Positions 17,257 to 26,152 of a stretch of 64,000 nt of DNA are shown here, in pieces (positions within the stretch are counted from its first letter, which is position 1; each line of letters opens with the position of its first letter). Under the pieces are notes generated by a model that had not been told where the DNA came from, searched no databases, and worked only from the letters and a program-made list of their open reading frames with translations. The position numbers and the translations under genes were made by a program. Source of the DNA: Kosakonia sp. H02 (lineage in GTDB: Bacteria; Pseudomonadota; Gammaproteobacteria; Enterobacterales; Enterobacteriaceae); the NCBI GenBank assembly GCA_030704225.1, contig CP131915.1, positions 3,224,001-3,288,000 of the forward strand, written 5' to 3'.

Positions 17257-18030
17257 ATGGACAACCGACTTGCGCCTTTGCTGACGCGCGGGGAGTCCCT
17301 TTCCCGCGCCGAATACCGCGTGCTTGCACATTTGACCGAACACCCGTTGCTGGTGGGCAACATTACCGTGCGCGCACTGGCGCAAGCCACCTATGTCTCG
17401 ACCGCCACCATTATTCGCCTGTGCCAGAAACTGGGGTTTAGCGGCTTTAGCGAGTTTATCTGGCACTGCAAACAATTGCTGTCGGACACCCCGCACATTG
17501 CCGAGCGGCACAGCGAAAAGCCCGGCGAGCTGCCTGCTCTTTTTCAGCAGTTTATGGTCAATTACCAGCACACTTTCCAGTGGGTGACGGAAGCGAAACG
17601 GCGGCAGTTTGCCAGCCTGCTGCGTAATCAGGAGAGCTTTTTTCTGTATGGCGCCGGGTTTTCGTATCTGTTTGCCGAGTACCTGACCAAAAAGTTGCAG
17701 GTGCTCGGCAAGACAGCGTTTATTTCCGGCCCGGGTGACAGCCGCAATATTTTTCTCAGCAATGCCGCACGCTACCAGGTGTTTATTGCCGTGTCGCGCA
17801 GTGGCGAAACCGAACAGGTGCTGGATAAAGCGCGGATCGCGCAAACGGTCGGCATGACGGTGGTGGCGTTTACCCGCGCGTCGGCGAATTCACTGGCGGC
17901 GCTGGCGGATATTCATTTCGCGCTCTATGACGAAGCGGTGCATTTCGCGGCGGAAGCGGCGGGGATCACCTCGTTTGAATCCAACCTGGTATTGTTAATG
18001 GACTTATTGCTGCTGGAAGCGACGCGGTGA
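17257..18030 (+). CDS. MurR/RpiR-family transcriptional regulator
   Basis: Sugar-phosphate responsive regulator of 257 residues. The N-terminal HTH_6 domain occupies about residues 1-77 (AQATYVSTATIIRLCQKLGF is the recognition region), and a SIS sugar-isomerase domain follows (about 115-240, with YGAGFSYLFAEY and VSRSGETEQVLDKA). Its ATG begins directly after the sseA TAA, suggesting translational coupling. It most likely controls the aglAB operon about 4 kb upstream, in response to a phosphorylated sugar and through the palindrome at 13268-13291. That link is inference from context. It is not the RpiR-family gene yfhH, which is separately present at 49865. Confidence 0.87.
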   Translation: MDNRLAPLLTRGESLSRAEYRVLAHLTEHPLLVGNITVRALAQATYVSTATIIRLCQKLGFSGFSEFIWHCKQLLSDTPHIAERHSEKPGELPALFQQFMVNYQHTFQWVTEAKRRQFASLLRNQESFFLYGAGFSYLFAEYLTKKLQVLGKTAFISGPGDSRNIFLSNAARYQVFIAVSRSGETEQVLDKARIAQTVGMTVVAFTRASANSLAALADIHFALYDEAVHFAAEAAGITSFESNLVLLMDLLLLEATR

Positions 18031-18033
18031 CAT

Positions 18034-18136
18034 TGCCGGGTGGCGTTTTTTGCCGGGTGGCACTACGTTTACCCGGCCTACAAAACCTGCATATGGCAAA
18101 TCCGTAGGCTGGATAAGATCGGCCGCCATCCGGCAA
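18034..18136. repeat. REP-like repeat cluster downstream of the RpiR-type gene
   Basis: Several degenerate GCCGGGTGGC, CCCGGCCTAC and GCCGCCATCCGGC units in alternating orientation are typical of enterobacterial REP elements. They lie between the convergent regulator gene and sseB. Confidence 0.75.
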
Positions 18137-18154
18137 AACGGGGCGGCCTGGCAA

Positions 18155-18931
18155 TCAAATAATGCGGTTGGTTTTAAAATCGCGCAGGAAGCTGCCCCAG
18201 CGGCGTTCGTAGAAGGGCGTGATGTGCGCCACCATAAAGTGGCTAATGCCTTTTTCGCCCTCAACAACCTGGCAGATATCAATCGGTTCATCGCCCGGTA
18301 AGGTATCCGTTGCTACGCTGCCTGCCGCGTGGATTACCTCTTCGATATCGCCTTCGGCTTCGATGCCAATCAGCAAGTTGGCCTGCTCATCGGCTTGCTC
18401 TTTGATGGAGCAGAGAAACGCGCGCTTCACGGTTTTGATGCTTTTAAACAGCGTGGTCAGGGAATCGACCATTTGCGCGGGCGGTTCAGCAACTTCTGAT
18501 AACAGTAGCGCGCTGCCGCCTTCCAGCACTTCCTGCTGGCTGAGCGGGCTGTCCTCGCCGCCCACCAGATGGCTGATTTCACGCGGGGTGAACTCTTTGC
18601 CGGTAGGCAGTTTTGCGTTAAGAAACAAGGATTCGCCAAGCGTCATCTCAAACAGCGTGCGCGCAGGCATCACCACAAAAGCTTGTTCCTCTTCTACCGC
18701 CTGTTGCAGGGCTTCCAGCGAGCTAAAAAACGGGATAACCGACGTGCCGTCATCTTTTTCCCAGTGCTGCAAATCCAGCGCGCTGTCTTCAACAACGGCT
18801 TCGCCTTCTGCCGCATTGCCGGGTACCCAAACGGTGGATTCCAGCAGCGTGCGGAAAAATGCCGGGCGGTAAGCGGGCTCGGTCGCCGCCTGTTCCAGCA
18901 GGGTTTCTAATTCGTTTTTGGTGTCTGACAT
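18155..18931 (-). CDS. sseB: SseB family protein
   Basis: Cytoplasmic protein of 258 residues with the SseB N-terminal domain and the SseB C-terminal domain. It was linked with enhanced serine sensitivity in E. coli, but its biochemical role is not firmly known. The sequence is acidic and begins MSDTKNELETLLEQA. It is convergent with the sugar regulator and followed upstream by a paired REP element and pepB. No catalytic motif is obvious to me. Confidence 0.93.
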   Translation of the reverse strand: MSDTKNELETLLEQAATEPAYRPAFFRTLLESTVWVPGNAAEGEAVVEDSALDLQHWEKDDGTSVIPFFSSLEALQQAVEEEQAFVVMPARTLFEMTLGESLFLNAKLPTGKEFTPREISHLVGGEDSPLSQQEVLEGGSALLLSEVAEPPAQMVDSLTTLFKSIKTVKRAFLCSIKEQADEQANLLIGIEAEGDIEEVIHAAGSVATDTLPGDEPIDICQVVEGEKGISHFMVAHITPFYERRWGSFLRDFKTNRII

Positions 18932-18950
18932 AGGTTCTCTGATTCGTTTA

Positions 18951-19032
18951 TTGCCGGATGGCGGCTGCGCCTTATCCGGCCTACGCAGGTCGCGGAATTT
19001 GTAGGCCGGATAAGCGAAGCGCCATCCGGCAA
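18951..19032. repeat. BIME: two inverted REP units between sseB and pepB
   Basis: GCCGGATGGCGGCTGCGCC and CTTATCCGGCCTAC are followed, after a short spacer, by the inverse arrangement GTAGGCCGGATAAGCG and GCGCCATCCGGC. This is a classic bacterial interspersed mosaic element with two facing REPs. Confidence 0.9.
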
Positions 19033-19037
19033 GACAA

Positions 19038-20324
19038 TTACTCTGCGGTTAACAAATTCGCGATGGTCCGCACGCCCAGTCCGGTTGCGCCCGCCGCCCA
19101 TTGATCCACGGCCGCTTTACGGTAGGTGGCTGAACAGTCGATATGCAGCCAGCCTTGCTGGTAGTTTTCCACAAAGTGCGAGAGAAAACCGGCGGCGGTG
19201 CTCGCGCCTGCCGGGAAGGCTGCGCTTGCGGTGTTGTTCAGTTCGGCAAAGTTAGACGGCAACTGGCTGCGGTGAAACTCCGCCAGCGGCAGACGCCAGA
19301 ACGGCTCGTTTTCCGCCGCTGCGCTTTTCAGCAGGCGGCCTGCCAGCGCATCATCAAAGCTAAACAGCGCATGGTAATCATTGCCCAGCGCGGTTTTTGC
19401 GGCTCCGGTCAGGGTCGCGGCATCGATGATTAATTCCGGTTTTTGCGCCGACGCGTCAATCAGGCCGTCGGCCAGCACCAGACGCCCTTCGGCATCGGTA
19501 TTCATAATTTCGACGTTTTTACCGTTGCGATAATGAATGATATCGCCCAGTTTGAAAGCGTTGCCGCTGACCATGTTGTCGGCGCAGCAGAGCCACAATT
19601 TGACGCGTTTGTTCAGACCACGGTTGATGGCAAACGCCAGCGCGCCGGTGACCAGCGCTGCGCCGCCCATGTCGGATTTCATCGAATCCATAAAGGCGCT
19701 CTGCTTGAGGCTGTAACCGCCGGAATCAAAGGTGATGCCTTTCCCCACCAGCGCGGCATACACCGGCGCGTCCGGGTTTTCGGTCGGGTTGTAATCCAGC
19801 GCCAGCAATACCGGCGGGCGTTCAGAGCCGCGACCTACGGTGTACAGACCCATATAGTTCTGCTCGCGCAGATCTTCACCTTTGGTGATGCGGTAAGAGA
19901 CGTTGTCGCCACCGGCGCTGAACAGCAGATCGACTGCGCGCTGCGCCAGTTGCTCCGGCCCCAGATCTTCCGCCGGAGCGTTAATGGTATCGCGCACCCA
20001 GTCGATCACTTTCAGGCGGTTATCCAGCTCTTTTTGCTGGGCGTCGTCCAGCCCGGCCCATTCAACTTTGCGTGTGCCTTTCGGCCCTTTGTAACCGGCC
20101 CAGAACGCCCAGCTACGATCCGCGTCCCAGCCTTCGCCGCTCAGGGCAACGTGTTTAATGCCGAGGCCATCGATTTTGCGCGCCGCGCGCTGAATCAGGC
20201 CGAGATCGTCTTTACCGGTTAAATGCAGTGCGATGCCGTCGTTATTGATGCTGTACGCGGCTTTTTCACCCCAGCGCGCATCGGCTGGTTGTGTGGTTAA
20301 CGTTATGTTCATAGTGTCTGTCAT
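19038..20324 (-). CDS. pepB: Aminopeptidase B (peptidase M17)
   Basis: Manganese-dependent leucyl-type aminopeptidase that releases N-terminal residues from peptides. The 428-residue protein carries the M17 signature NTDAEGRLVLADGL, and the metal-binding GKGITFDSGGYSLK region is intact. The N-terminal domain is typical of PepB rather than the longer PepA. It lies downstream of iscX on the same strand with a REP element in the gap, as in E. coli, so expression could partly come from the isc operon. Confidence 0.96.
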   Translation of the reverse strand: MTDTMNITLTTQPADARWGEKAAYSINNDGIALHLTGKDDLGLIQRAARKIDGLGIKHVALSGEGWDADRSWAFWAGYKGPKGTRKVEWAGLDDAQQKELDNRLKVIDWVRDTINAPAEDLGPEQLAQRAVDLLFSAGGDNVSYRITKGEDLREQNYMGLYTVGRGSERPPVLLALDYNPTENPDAPVYAALVGKGITFDSGGYSLKQSAFMDSMKSDMGGAALVTGALAFAINRGLNKRVKLWLCCADNMVSGNAFKLGDIIHYRNGKNVEIMNTDAEGRLVLADGLIDASAQKPELIIDAATLTGAAKTALGNDYHALFSFDDALAGRLLKSAAAENEPFWRLPLAEFHRSQLPSNFAELNNTASAAFPAGASTAAGFLSHFVENYQQGWLHIDCSATYRKAAVDQWAAGATGLGVRTIANLLTAE

Positions 20325-20347
20325 TGTATTTATCCTTATCAGCAGAT

Positions 20348-20379
20348 GCCGGATGGTAGCGTCGCCTTTTCCGGCCTAC
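20348..20379. repeat. Single REP element between pepB and iscX
   Basis: GCCGGATGGTAGCGTCGCC followed by TTTTCCGGCCTAC has the REP consensus with a symmetric stem. Confidence 0.8.
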
Positions 20380-20426
20380 GGTTGTATCCATGAAAACGGG
20401 CCACCCGAAGGCAGCCCGTGAGATGA

Positions 20427-20627
20427 TTACGATGCTTCGTCTAACCAGACTAGCAGAATCGCTTCGAGAATTTTTTCATTCGATGCAGCCGGATCGTCGT
20501 CGAACTCATCCAGCTCGCAAATCCACTGGTGCATATCCGTGAAACGCACAGTTTTCGGATCCACGTCCGGGCGGCTGTCATACAGCGCTTCGCCGATTTC
20601 GCGGCTGTCGGTCCACTTCAGGCTCAT
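20427..20627 (-). CDS. iscX: Fe-S assembly protein IscX
   Basis: Small acidic protein of 66 residues that binds IscS and is proposed to regulate or donate iron during cluster assembly. I place the start at 20627 (MSLKWTDSREIGEAL), the universal IscX start; a longer frame reaching 20687 overlaps fdx and has no family support. The acidic ELDEFDDDP segment is present. It is separated from the fdx stop by a single base and ends the isc operon. Confidence 0.96.
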   Translation of the reverse strand: MSLKWTDSREIGEALYDSRPDVDPKTVRFTDMHQWICELDEFDDDPAASNEKILEAILLVWLDEAS

Positions 20628-20628
20628 A

Positions 20629-20964
20629 TTAATGCTCCCGCGCGTGGTTAATGGTGTAACGCGGGATCTCGACCACCAGATCTTCATCGGTGACGCGCGC
20701 CTGGCAGCCTAAGCGGCTTTCTGGCTCCAGACCCCAGGCTTTATCCAGCATGTCGTCTTCGTCTTCCGTGCTTTCCGGCAGCGAATCAAAACCTTCACGC
20801 ACAACACAGTGGCAGGTGGTGCAGGCGCAGGATTTTTCGCAGGCGTGCTCAATCTCAATGCCACCGCGCAGGGCAACATCCAGAATGGTTTCACCGCTCT
20901 TAGCTTCCAGAACTGCGCCATCCGGACAGAGGTCCTGATGAGGCAGAAAAACAATTTTAGGCAT
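20629..20964 (-). CDS. fdx: [2Fe-2S] ferredoxin of the isc system
   Basis: Adrenodoxin-type ferredoxin of 111 residues that supplies electrons to the Isc assembly machinery. The cluster ligands are in CEKSCACTTC (first, second and third cysteines of the CX5CX2C pattern) and in SRLGCQARV. It starts 1 bp after the hscA stop codon, showing tight operon packing. Confidence 0.98.
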   Translation of the reverse strand: MPKIVFLPHQDLCPDGAVLEAKSGETILDVALRGGIEIEHACEKSCACTTCHCVVREGFDSLPESTEDEDDMLDKAWGLEPESRLGCQARVTDEDLVVEIPRYTINHAREH

Positions 20965-20965
20965 A

Positions 20966-22816
20966 TTAAACCTCGTCGACGGAATGGCCTTTCAGCGCGG
21001 TACGTACGGATTGATCCATACGGCGCGCGGCGAATTCCTGGGTTTGTTTATCTACATTTTTAATGGCTTGTTCTATCGCGTCGGTATCATCGCCCCCGGC
21101 AACAGCGCGCAGTTGCGCCACCGCCTCGTCGATAACCGCCCGCTCTGCGGCGCTTAACAGCGCGGCGTCAGCGGCGAGCGCACCGGTCAAACTTTCCAGC
21201 ACGCGCGCGGCTTCCACTTTCTGCTCCGCCAGCATGCGTGCTTTCACGTCCTGCTCGGCGAAACTCATGGAGTCTTTGATCATGTCGGCGATTTCGCCAT
21301 CGGTCAGACCGTAAGACGGTTTCACCTGAATGGACGCTTCAACGCCGGTCGATTTTTCCATCGCCGTCACGCTCAGTAAGCCGTCGGCATCCACCTGGAA
21401 GGTGACACGAATATGCGCCCCGCCCGCTGGCATCGCCGGAATACCGCGTAAGGCAAAACGCGCCAGCGAACGGCAATCGCTCACCAGTTCACGCTCGCCC
21501 TGCATCACGTGAATAGACATGGCGGTTTGCCCGTCTTTAAAGGTGGTGAACTCCTGGGCGCGCGCCACCGGAATGGTGGTATTACGCGGAATAACCTTCT
21601 CGACCAGGCCGCCCATGGTTTCCAGCCCCAGCGAAAGCGGGATAACGTCCAACAGCAGCATTTCGCTGTCCGGCTTGTTGCCGACCAGAATATCTGCCTG
21701 AATCGCCGCGCCGATGGCGACCACTTTATCCGGATCAATAGAGGTCAGCGGCGTGCGGCCAAAAAACTCGCCCACGCGCTCGCGCACCAGCGGCACGCGG
21801 GTGGAACCTCCCACCATCACCACTTCCAGCACCTCTTCGGCGTCTACGCCTGCGTCTTTCAGGGCGCGGCGGCACGAAAATAAGGTGCGTTTCACCAGCG
21901 GGGCGATCAGCGCGTCGAACTGCTCGCGGGTGATGTCGCCCTGCCAGCCGGCAACGTTCACCGTCACGCGGTCGGCATCACTCAGCGCAATTTTGGCGGC
22001 AATTGCCGCGTCCAGTAGTTCGCGCTGCTGACGGGCATCGCCACGTTCAGCCATGCCCGCCTGCTCGCAGATAAAATCTGCCAGCAGATGGTCGAAATCG
22101 TCGCCGCCAAGGGCGGAATCACCGCCCGTTGCCAGCACTTCGAACACGCCACGGCTGAGGCGAAGAATAGAGATATCAAAGGTTCCGCCGCCGAGATCGT
22201 ACACGGCGATAACGCCCTCTTTGCCGGAATCCAGACCGTAGGCGATAGCCGCTGCGGTCGGTTCGTTCAGCAGACGCAACACGTGCAGGCCCGCCAGACG
22301 CGCAGCGTCTTTGGTGCCCTGACGCTGTGCATCATCGAAATAGGCCGGAACAGTGATCACCACGCCATCGAGTTCACCGGAAAGTGTTTCTTGCGCACGG
22401 GCGGCAAGGGCTTTGAGGATATCGGCGGAGACGCGGATCGGGTTAACCAGGCCGCTACGGGTGACGATCATCGGCAGGCCGTTTTCGCTTGACTGGAACT
22501 GCCACGGCAGATGCGGGTAGCGCGCCTGAATATCGACAAGGCTGCGGCCCATCAGGCGTTTAACGGAACTGATGGTGTTGACCGAATCCAGCGCCGCATT
22601 GTTACGCGCATCAAAGCCGACAGTGTGGCTGTCCGCCTGATAATGAACCACAGAAGGGAGTAAATGACGCCCGGCGCTATCGGCCAGCGTCTCTGCCTGG
22701 CCGCTGCGCACGGTGGCAACCAGTGAATTGGTGGTACCGAGGTCGATGCCTGCCGCCAGCCGACGCTGGTGCGGCGCGGCGCTCAGGCCCGGCTCACTAA
22801 TTTGTAATAAGGCCAT
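20966..22816 (-). CDS. hscA: Fe-S specialised Hsp70 chaperone HscA
   Basis: Hsp70-family ATPase of 616 residues that, with HscB, promotes cluster release from IscU by recognising its LPPVK motif. The nucleotide-binding domain shows GIDLGTTNSLVATV, VYDLGGGTFDISIL and the VVMVGGSTRVP motif. The C-terminal half is the substrate-binding domain. It lies 18 bp after hscB. Confidence 0.98.
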   Translation of the reverse strand: MALLQISEPGLSAAPHQRRLAAGIDLGTTNSLVATVRSGQAETLADSAGRHLLPSVVHYQADSHTVGFDARNNAALDSVNTISSVKRLMGRSLVDIQARYPHLPWQFQSSENGLPMIVTRSGLVNPIRVSADILKALAARAQETLSGELDGVVITVPAYFDDAQRQGTKDAARLAGLHVLRLLNEPTAAAIAYGLDSGKEGVIAVYDLGGGTFDISILRLSRGVFEVLATGGDSALGGDDFDHLLADFICEQAGMAERGDARQQRELLDAAIAAKIALSDADRVTVNVAGWQGDITREQFDALIAPLVKRTLFSCRRALKDAGVDAEEVLEVVMVGGSTRVPLVRERVGEFFGRTPLTSIDPDKVVAIGAAIQADILVGNKPDSEMLLLDVIPLSLGLETMGGLVEKVIPRNTTIPVARAQEFTTFKDGQTAMSIHVMQGERELVSDCRSLARFALRGIPAMPAGGAHIRVTFQVDADGLLSVTAMEKSTGVEASIQVKPSYGLTDGEIADMIKDSMSFAEQDVKARMLAEQKVEAARVLESLTGALAADAALLSAAERAVIDEAVAQLRAVAGGDDTDAIEQAIKNVDKQTQEFAARRMDQSVRTALKGHSVDEV

Positions 22817-22834
22817 GGTGTGCTTCCAAAAAAA

Positions 22835-23350
22835 TTAAAAACCGAGCAGTTTTTCTTCGAGTTGTTCTGTTGAGCTGCGCAGTTTATCGAGAAAACGCAG
22901 TTTACGCACGGTATCCGCCGCCGCATCCCACGCTTGCGTATCGAGCTGTTCCACCATCAGTTGGTGGCGCGCGTCGTACATCCCTTTGATCCGTTTCTGG
23001 AAAGCGTCCAGACGCGTTGCATCTTCAGCCTGTGCTATTTCATCCAGCTCTTCGCGCAGCTCAAGCTGCTCCATTAAAAAGGCGGTATCGCGCACGGTGT
23101 GCTGTTCGGACGCTAAATCGAAACCATGCAGCGAGAGCAGGTATTCGGCGCGCGCCAGCGGGTTGCGTAGCGTTTGCCAGGCCTGATTAATGGTAGCGGA
23201 TTGCTGGACGGCAGCCAGTTGCTCCGCCTGCGGCTGGTTTGCAAAGCGGTCGGGATGGAACTGGCGTTGCAGATCCTGAAAACGCGTCGCCAGCGCCTGG
23301 ATGTCGAGTTGATATTGGGCCGGCAACCCAAAGAGGGTGAAGTAATCCAT
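22835..23350 (-). CDS. hscB: J-domain co-chaperone HscB
   Basis: Co-chaperone of 171 residues that delivers IscU to HscA and stimulates its ATPase. The J domain carries the HPD motif in QFHPDRFANQP; the C-terminal helical domain binds IscU. Start chosen at 23350 (MDYFTLFGLPAQYQ), which is the family start; the upstream in-frame extension of 20 codons is unsupported. Confidence 0.97.
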   Translation of the reverse strand: MDYFTLFGLPAQYQLDIQALATRFQDLQRQFHPDRFANQPQAEQLAAVQQSATINQAWQTLRNPLARAEYLLSLHGFDLASEQHTVRDTAFLMEQLELREELDEIAQAEDATRLDAFQKRIKGMYDARHQLMVEQLDTQAWDAAADTVRKLRFLDKLRSSTEQLEEKLLGF

Positions 23351-23422
23351 AACAATTCCGGGTGTGCAATCGTAATAAACCCCACGCGCAGAACGCTGCG
23401 GTGGGGTCATCGGATGAGGCGA

Positions 23423-23746
23423 TTAAACGTTGAAGCTTTCGCCGCAACCGCACTCGTCTTTCACGTTCGGGTTGGTGAACTTAAACCCTTCGTTCAGGCC
23501 TTCTTTGACGAAGTCCAGTTGAGTGCCGTCAAGGAATTGCAGGCTTTTGCCGTCAACCACTACCTTTACGCCTTTGTCTTCGAACACCGTGTCTTCATCA
23601 TTCGGTGCGTCGACAAATTCCAGGACATAGGCCATACCAGAACAGCCGGAGGTTCTCACCCCCAGGCGCAGACCAAACCCTTTACCACGGTTGGCCAGAA
23701 AGGTATTGACGCGCGCGGCAGCACTGTCGCTCAGGCTAATGGACAT
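23423..23746 (-). CDS. iscA: Fe-S cluster assembly protein IscA
   Basis: A-type carrier of 107 residues. The three conserved cysteines are C35 (TSGCSGMAY) and C99 and C101 (DECGCGESF). The start MSISLSDSAAARV at 23746 follows a strong ribosome binding site (GGGAGG) and gives the standard length. A long in-frame open stretch upstream lies over iscU and is not part of the gene. Confidence 0.97.
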   Translation of the reverse strand: MSISLSDSAAARVNTFLANRGKGFGLRLGVRTSGCSGMAYVLEFVDAPNDEDTVFEDKGVKVVVDGKSLQFLDGTQLDFVKEGLNEGFKFTNPNVKDECGCGESFNV

Positions 23747-23763
23747 GACAACAACCTCCCGCC

Positions 23764-24150
23764 TTATTTCGCTTCTTGTTTGCTTTTGTAATCCGCAATC
23801 GCGGCTTTGATCGCATCTTCCGCCAGGATTGAACAGTGGATTTTCACCGGCGGCAGTTCCAGCTCTTCGGCGATATCGGTGTTTTTGATAGCCTGCGCTT
23901 CGTCCAGGGATTTGCCTTTCACCCATTCGGTGACCAGCGAGCTGGACGCAATTGCCGAGCCGCAACCGTAGGTTTTGAAACGCGCGTCTTCGATGATGCC
24001 TTTATCGTTAACTTTGATTTGCAGCTTCATCACGTCGCCGCACGCTGGCGCGCCAACCATGCCGCTACCGATGCTGTCGTCGCCGTTGTCGAACGAGCCA
24101 ACGTTGCGCGGGTTTTCGTAGTGATCGATTACTTTTTCGCTATAAGCCAT
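23764..24150 (-). CDS. iscU: Fe-S cluster scaffold IscU
   Basis: Scaffold protein of 128 residues on which [2Fe-2S] and [4Fe-4S] clusters are built. Cluster cysteines are in GAPACGDV, TYGCGSAI and KIHCSILA. The HscA recognition motif LPPVK is directly before the last cysteine. The gene follows iscS closely and precedes iscA. Confidence 0.99.
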   Translation of the reverse strand: MAYSEKVIDHYENPRNVGSFDNGDDSIGSGMVGAPACGDVMKLQIKVNDKGIIEDARFKTYGCGSAIASSSLVTEWVKGKSLDEAQAIKNTDIAEELELPPVKIHCSILAEDAIKAAIADYKSKQEAK

Positions 24151-24180
24151 TTTTGATTCTCCTGTTTGCGCAACCGTTAA

Positions 24181-25395
24181 TTAATGATGAGCCCATTCGA
24201 TGGAATTGATATCCACGCCCTGTTTGAACATGTCCCACAGCGGAGAGAGTTCACGCAGACGGCCGATGGATTTGCGTACCAGCGCAATGGTGTAGTCAAT
24301 TTCTTCTTCAGTGGTAAAACGCCCTAAAGAGAAACGGATGGAGCTGTGCGCCAGTTCATCATTCATGCCCAACGCGCGCAGCACGTAGGACGGTTCCAGG
24401 CTTGCAGAGGTACAGGCAGAACCGGAGGAAACAGCCAGGTCTTTCAGCGCCATGATCAGCGACTCGCCTTCAACGTAGTTAAAGCTAACGTTGAGGATGT
24501 TCGGCGCGCCGTGTTCGAGATCACCGTTCAGGTACACTTCTTCGATATCGTTGATGCCGTTCCACAGACGGCTACGCAGACCGCGCAGACGCGCCATTTC
24601 GCTCGCCATCTCTTCTTTAGCGATGCGATAGGCTTCGCCCATGCCGACGATCTGGTGAACAGGCAGCGTACCGGAACGCATACCGCGCTCGTGACCGCCA
24701 CCGTGCATCTGTGCTTCGATACGTACGCGTGGTTTACGCTGCACGTACAGCGCACCGATACCTTTCGGGCCATAGATTTTATGACCGGAGAAGGACATCA
24801 GATCGACTTTCAACTGGCTCAGATCGATAGGCAGTTTGCCGACGCTCTGGGTGGCATCCACGTGGTAGATAATGCCGCGCGCACGGCACATTTCGCCGAT
24901 GGCTGCAATGTCCTGTACCACGCCGATTTCGTTGTTCACGTGCATGATGGACACGAGGATGGTGTCATCACGCATCGCCGCTTCCAGTTCTTTCAGATCG
25001 ATAATGCCGTTGCGCTGCGGGGCAAGGTAGGTCACTTCAAACCCTTCGCGCTCAAGCTGGCGGCAGGTGTCCAGCACGGCTTTGTGTTCGGTTTTACTGG
25101 TGATGATGTGCTTGCCTTTTTTCTGATAAAAGTTGGCTGCACCTTTGATCGCCAGGTTGTCGGATTCGGTTGCACCGGAAGTGAAGACGATTTCGCGCGG
25201 GTCAGCACCGACCAGTTCAGCAATCTGGTTGCGGGCGATATCTACCGCTTCTTCAGCTTGCCAGCCAAAACGGTGGGAACGGGAGGCCGGGTTACCAAAG
25301 GTCCCGTCCAAAGTCAGAAACTGCATCATTTTCTCGGCAACACGCGGATCCACCGGCGTGGTTGCGGAGTAATCGAGATAGATCGGTAATTTCAT
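24181..25395 (-). CDS. iscS: Cysteine desulfurase IscS
   Basis: PLP enzyme that turns cysteine into alanine and passes sulfur to IscU, TusA, ThiI and others. The 404-residue protein has the PLP lysine in SFSGHKIYGPKG, and the catalytic cysteine loop SSGSACTSASLEPSYV. A 117-bp structured spacer separates it from iscR. In E. coli the sRNA RyhB acts at this spacer to split iscR from iscSUA expression. Confidence 0.99.
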   Translation of the reverse strand: MKLPIYLDYSATTPVDPRVAEKMMQFLTLDGTFGNPASRSHRFGWQAEEAVDIARNQIAELVGADPREIVFTSGATESDNLAIKGAANFYQKKGKHIITSKTEHKAVLDTCRQLEREGFEVTYLAPQRNGIIDLKELEAAMRDDTILVSIMHVNNEIGVVQDIAAIGEMCRARGIIYHVDATQSVGKLPIDLSQLKVDLMSFSGHKIYGPKGIGALYVQRKPRVRIEAQMHGGGHERGMRSGTLPVHQIVGMGEAYRIAKEEMASEMARLRGLRSRLWNGINDIEEVYLNGDLEHGAPNILNVSFNYVEGESLIMALKDLAVSSGSACTSASLEPSYVLRALGMNDELAHSSIRFSLGRFTTEEEIDYTIALVRKSIGRLRELSPLWDMFKQGVDINSIEWAHH

Positions 25396-25512
25396 TGCTC
25401 TTTAAACTCCGTACATCGCTCTAATGCAAGGAATCAGGCAACCGGCTGGATGTACGACCGTGTTAACAGGGCACTTTTACGCGCCCTGGCCCGATTCTGA
25501 ATTCTGTTTTTA

Positions 25513-26004
25513 TTATGCGCGCAGTTTAACGTCGATAGCGTCTTGAGCGCGGGTGCTGCGATGGGATTCGTTGCTGTGCTGACGGTCAGAGACGTCCAGA
25601 ATTTCCTGATTATTCACCAGCTCACCGAGAGTGATGTTGTTCAGGAAACCGGTCAGACGGTCACTCAGATCGCGCCACAATGCATGGGTCAGGCACTTAT
25701 CGCCGCCCTGGCAGCCGCTTTTACCCTGGCAGCGCGTGGCGTCTACAGATTCGTCAACGGCGCTGATCACTTCGCCAACGGCGATGCTGTTAGCGTCTTT
25801 GCCCAGCAGATAACCACCGCCAGGACCACGAACGCTGGAGACCAGACCATTTTTACGCAAACGGGAAAACAGCTGTTCCAGGTAGGAGAGGGAAATTCCC
25901 TGACGCTCGGAAATATCAGCTAACGGAACCGGGCCCGCGTCGGAGTTGAGTGCAACGTCCAGCATTGCGGTCACGGCATAACGCCCTTTAGATGTCAGTC
26001 TCAT
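25513..26004 (-). CDS. iscR: Fe-S cluster responsive regulator IscR
   Basis: Rrf2-family regulator of 163 residues. The winged-helix DNA-binding domain is at the N-terminus (MRLTSKGRYAVTAM). [2Fe-2S] ligands are C92, C98, C104 and H107 (RCQGKSGCQGGDKCLTH). With a cluster it represses its own operon through type 1 sites; two such sites lie directly upstream at 26084-26133. It heads the isc operon. Confidence 0.98.
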   Translation of the reverse strand: MRLTSKGRYAVTAMLDVALNSDAGPVPLADISERQGISLSYLEQLFSRLRKNGLVSSVRGPGGGYLLGKDANSIAVGEVISAVDESVDATRCQGKSGCQGGDKCLTHALWRDLSDRLTGFLNNITLGELVNNQEILDVSDRQHSNESHRSTRAQDAIDVKLRA

Positions 26005-26083
26005 GTCTTACAAGCCTCAAACTCGCCCCTGCGCGGGGTGTATTTTTAATATGTTAATGTTGCATAGCAGGGGCAAGTCTGAC

Positions 26084-26108
26084 ATTCCCGACTAAATTGG
26101 TCAACTAT
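26084..26108 (-). promoter_or_regulatory. Type 1 IscR binding site A, isc promoter
   Basis: On the minus strand ATAGTTGACC-AATTT-AGTCGGGAAT matches the type 1 IscR consensus (ATASYYGACTRWWWYAGTCRRSTAT) closely. TTGACC inside the site can serve as the -35 element of the isc promoter. Confidence 0.85.
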
Positions 26109-26133
26109 TTAGTTGACTGTTTTAGTCAAGTAT
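26109..26133 (-). promoter_or_regulatory. Type 1 IscR binding site B, isc promoter
   Basis: A second site, ATACTTGACT-AAAAC-AGTCAACTAA on the minus strand, lies immediately next to site A. Two tandem boxes match the E. coli iscR promoter layout. Confidence 0.85.
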
Positions 26134-26152
26134 TTGCCGTTTCGTGCTCAAT

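Noticed and set aside
24346..25389. 347-codon open frame opposite iscS
   Set aside because: Fully antisense to iscS; no recognisable domain and no ribosome binding site.
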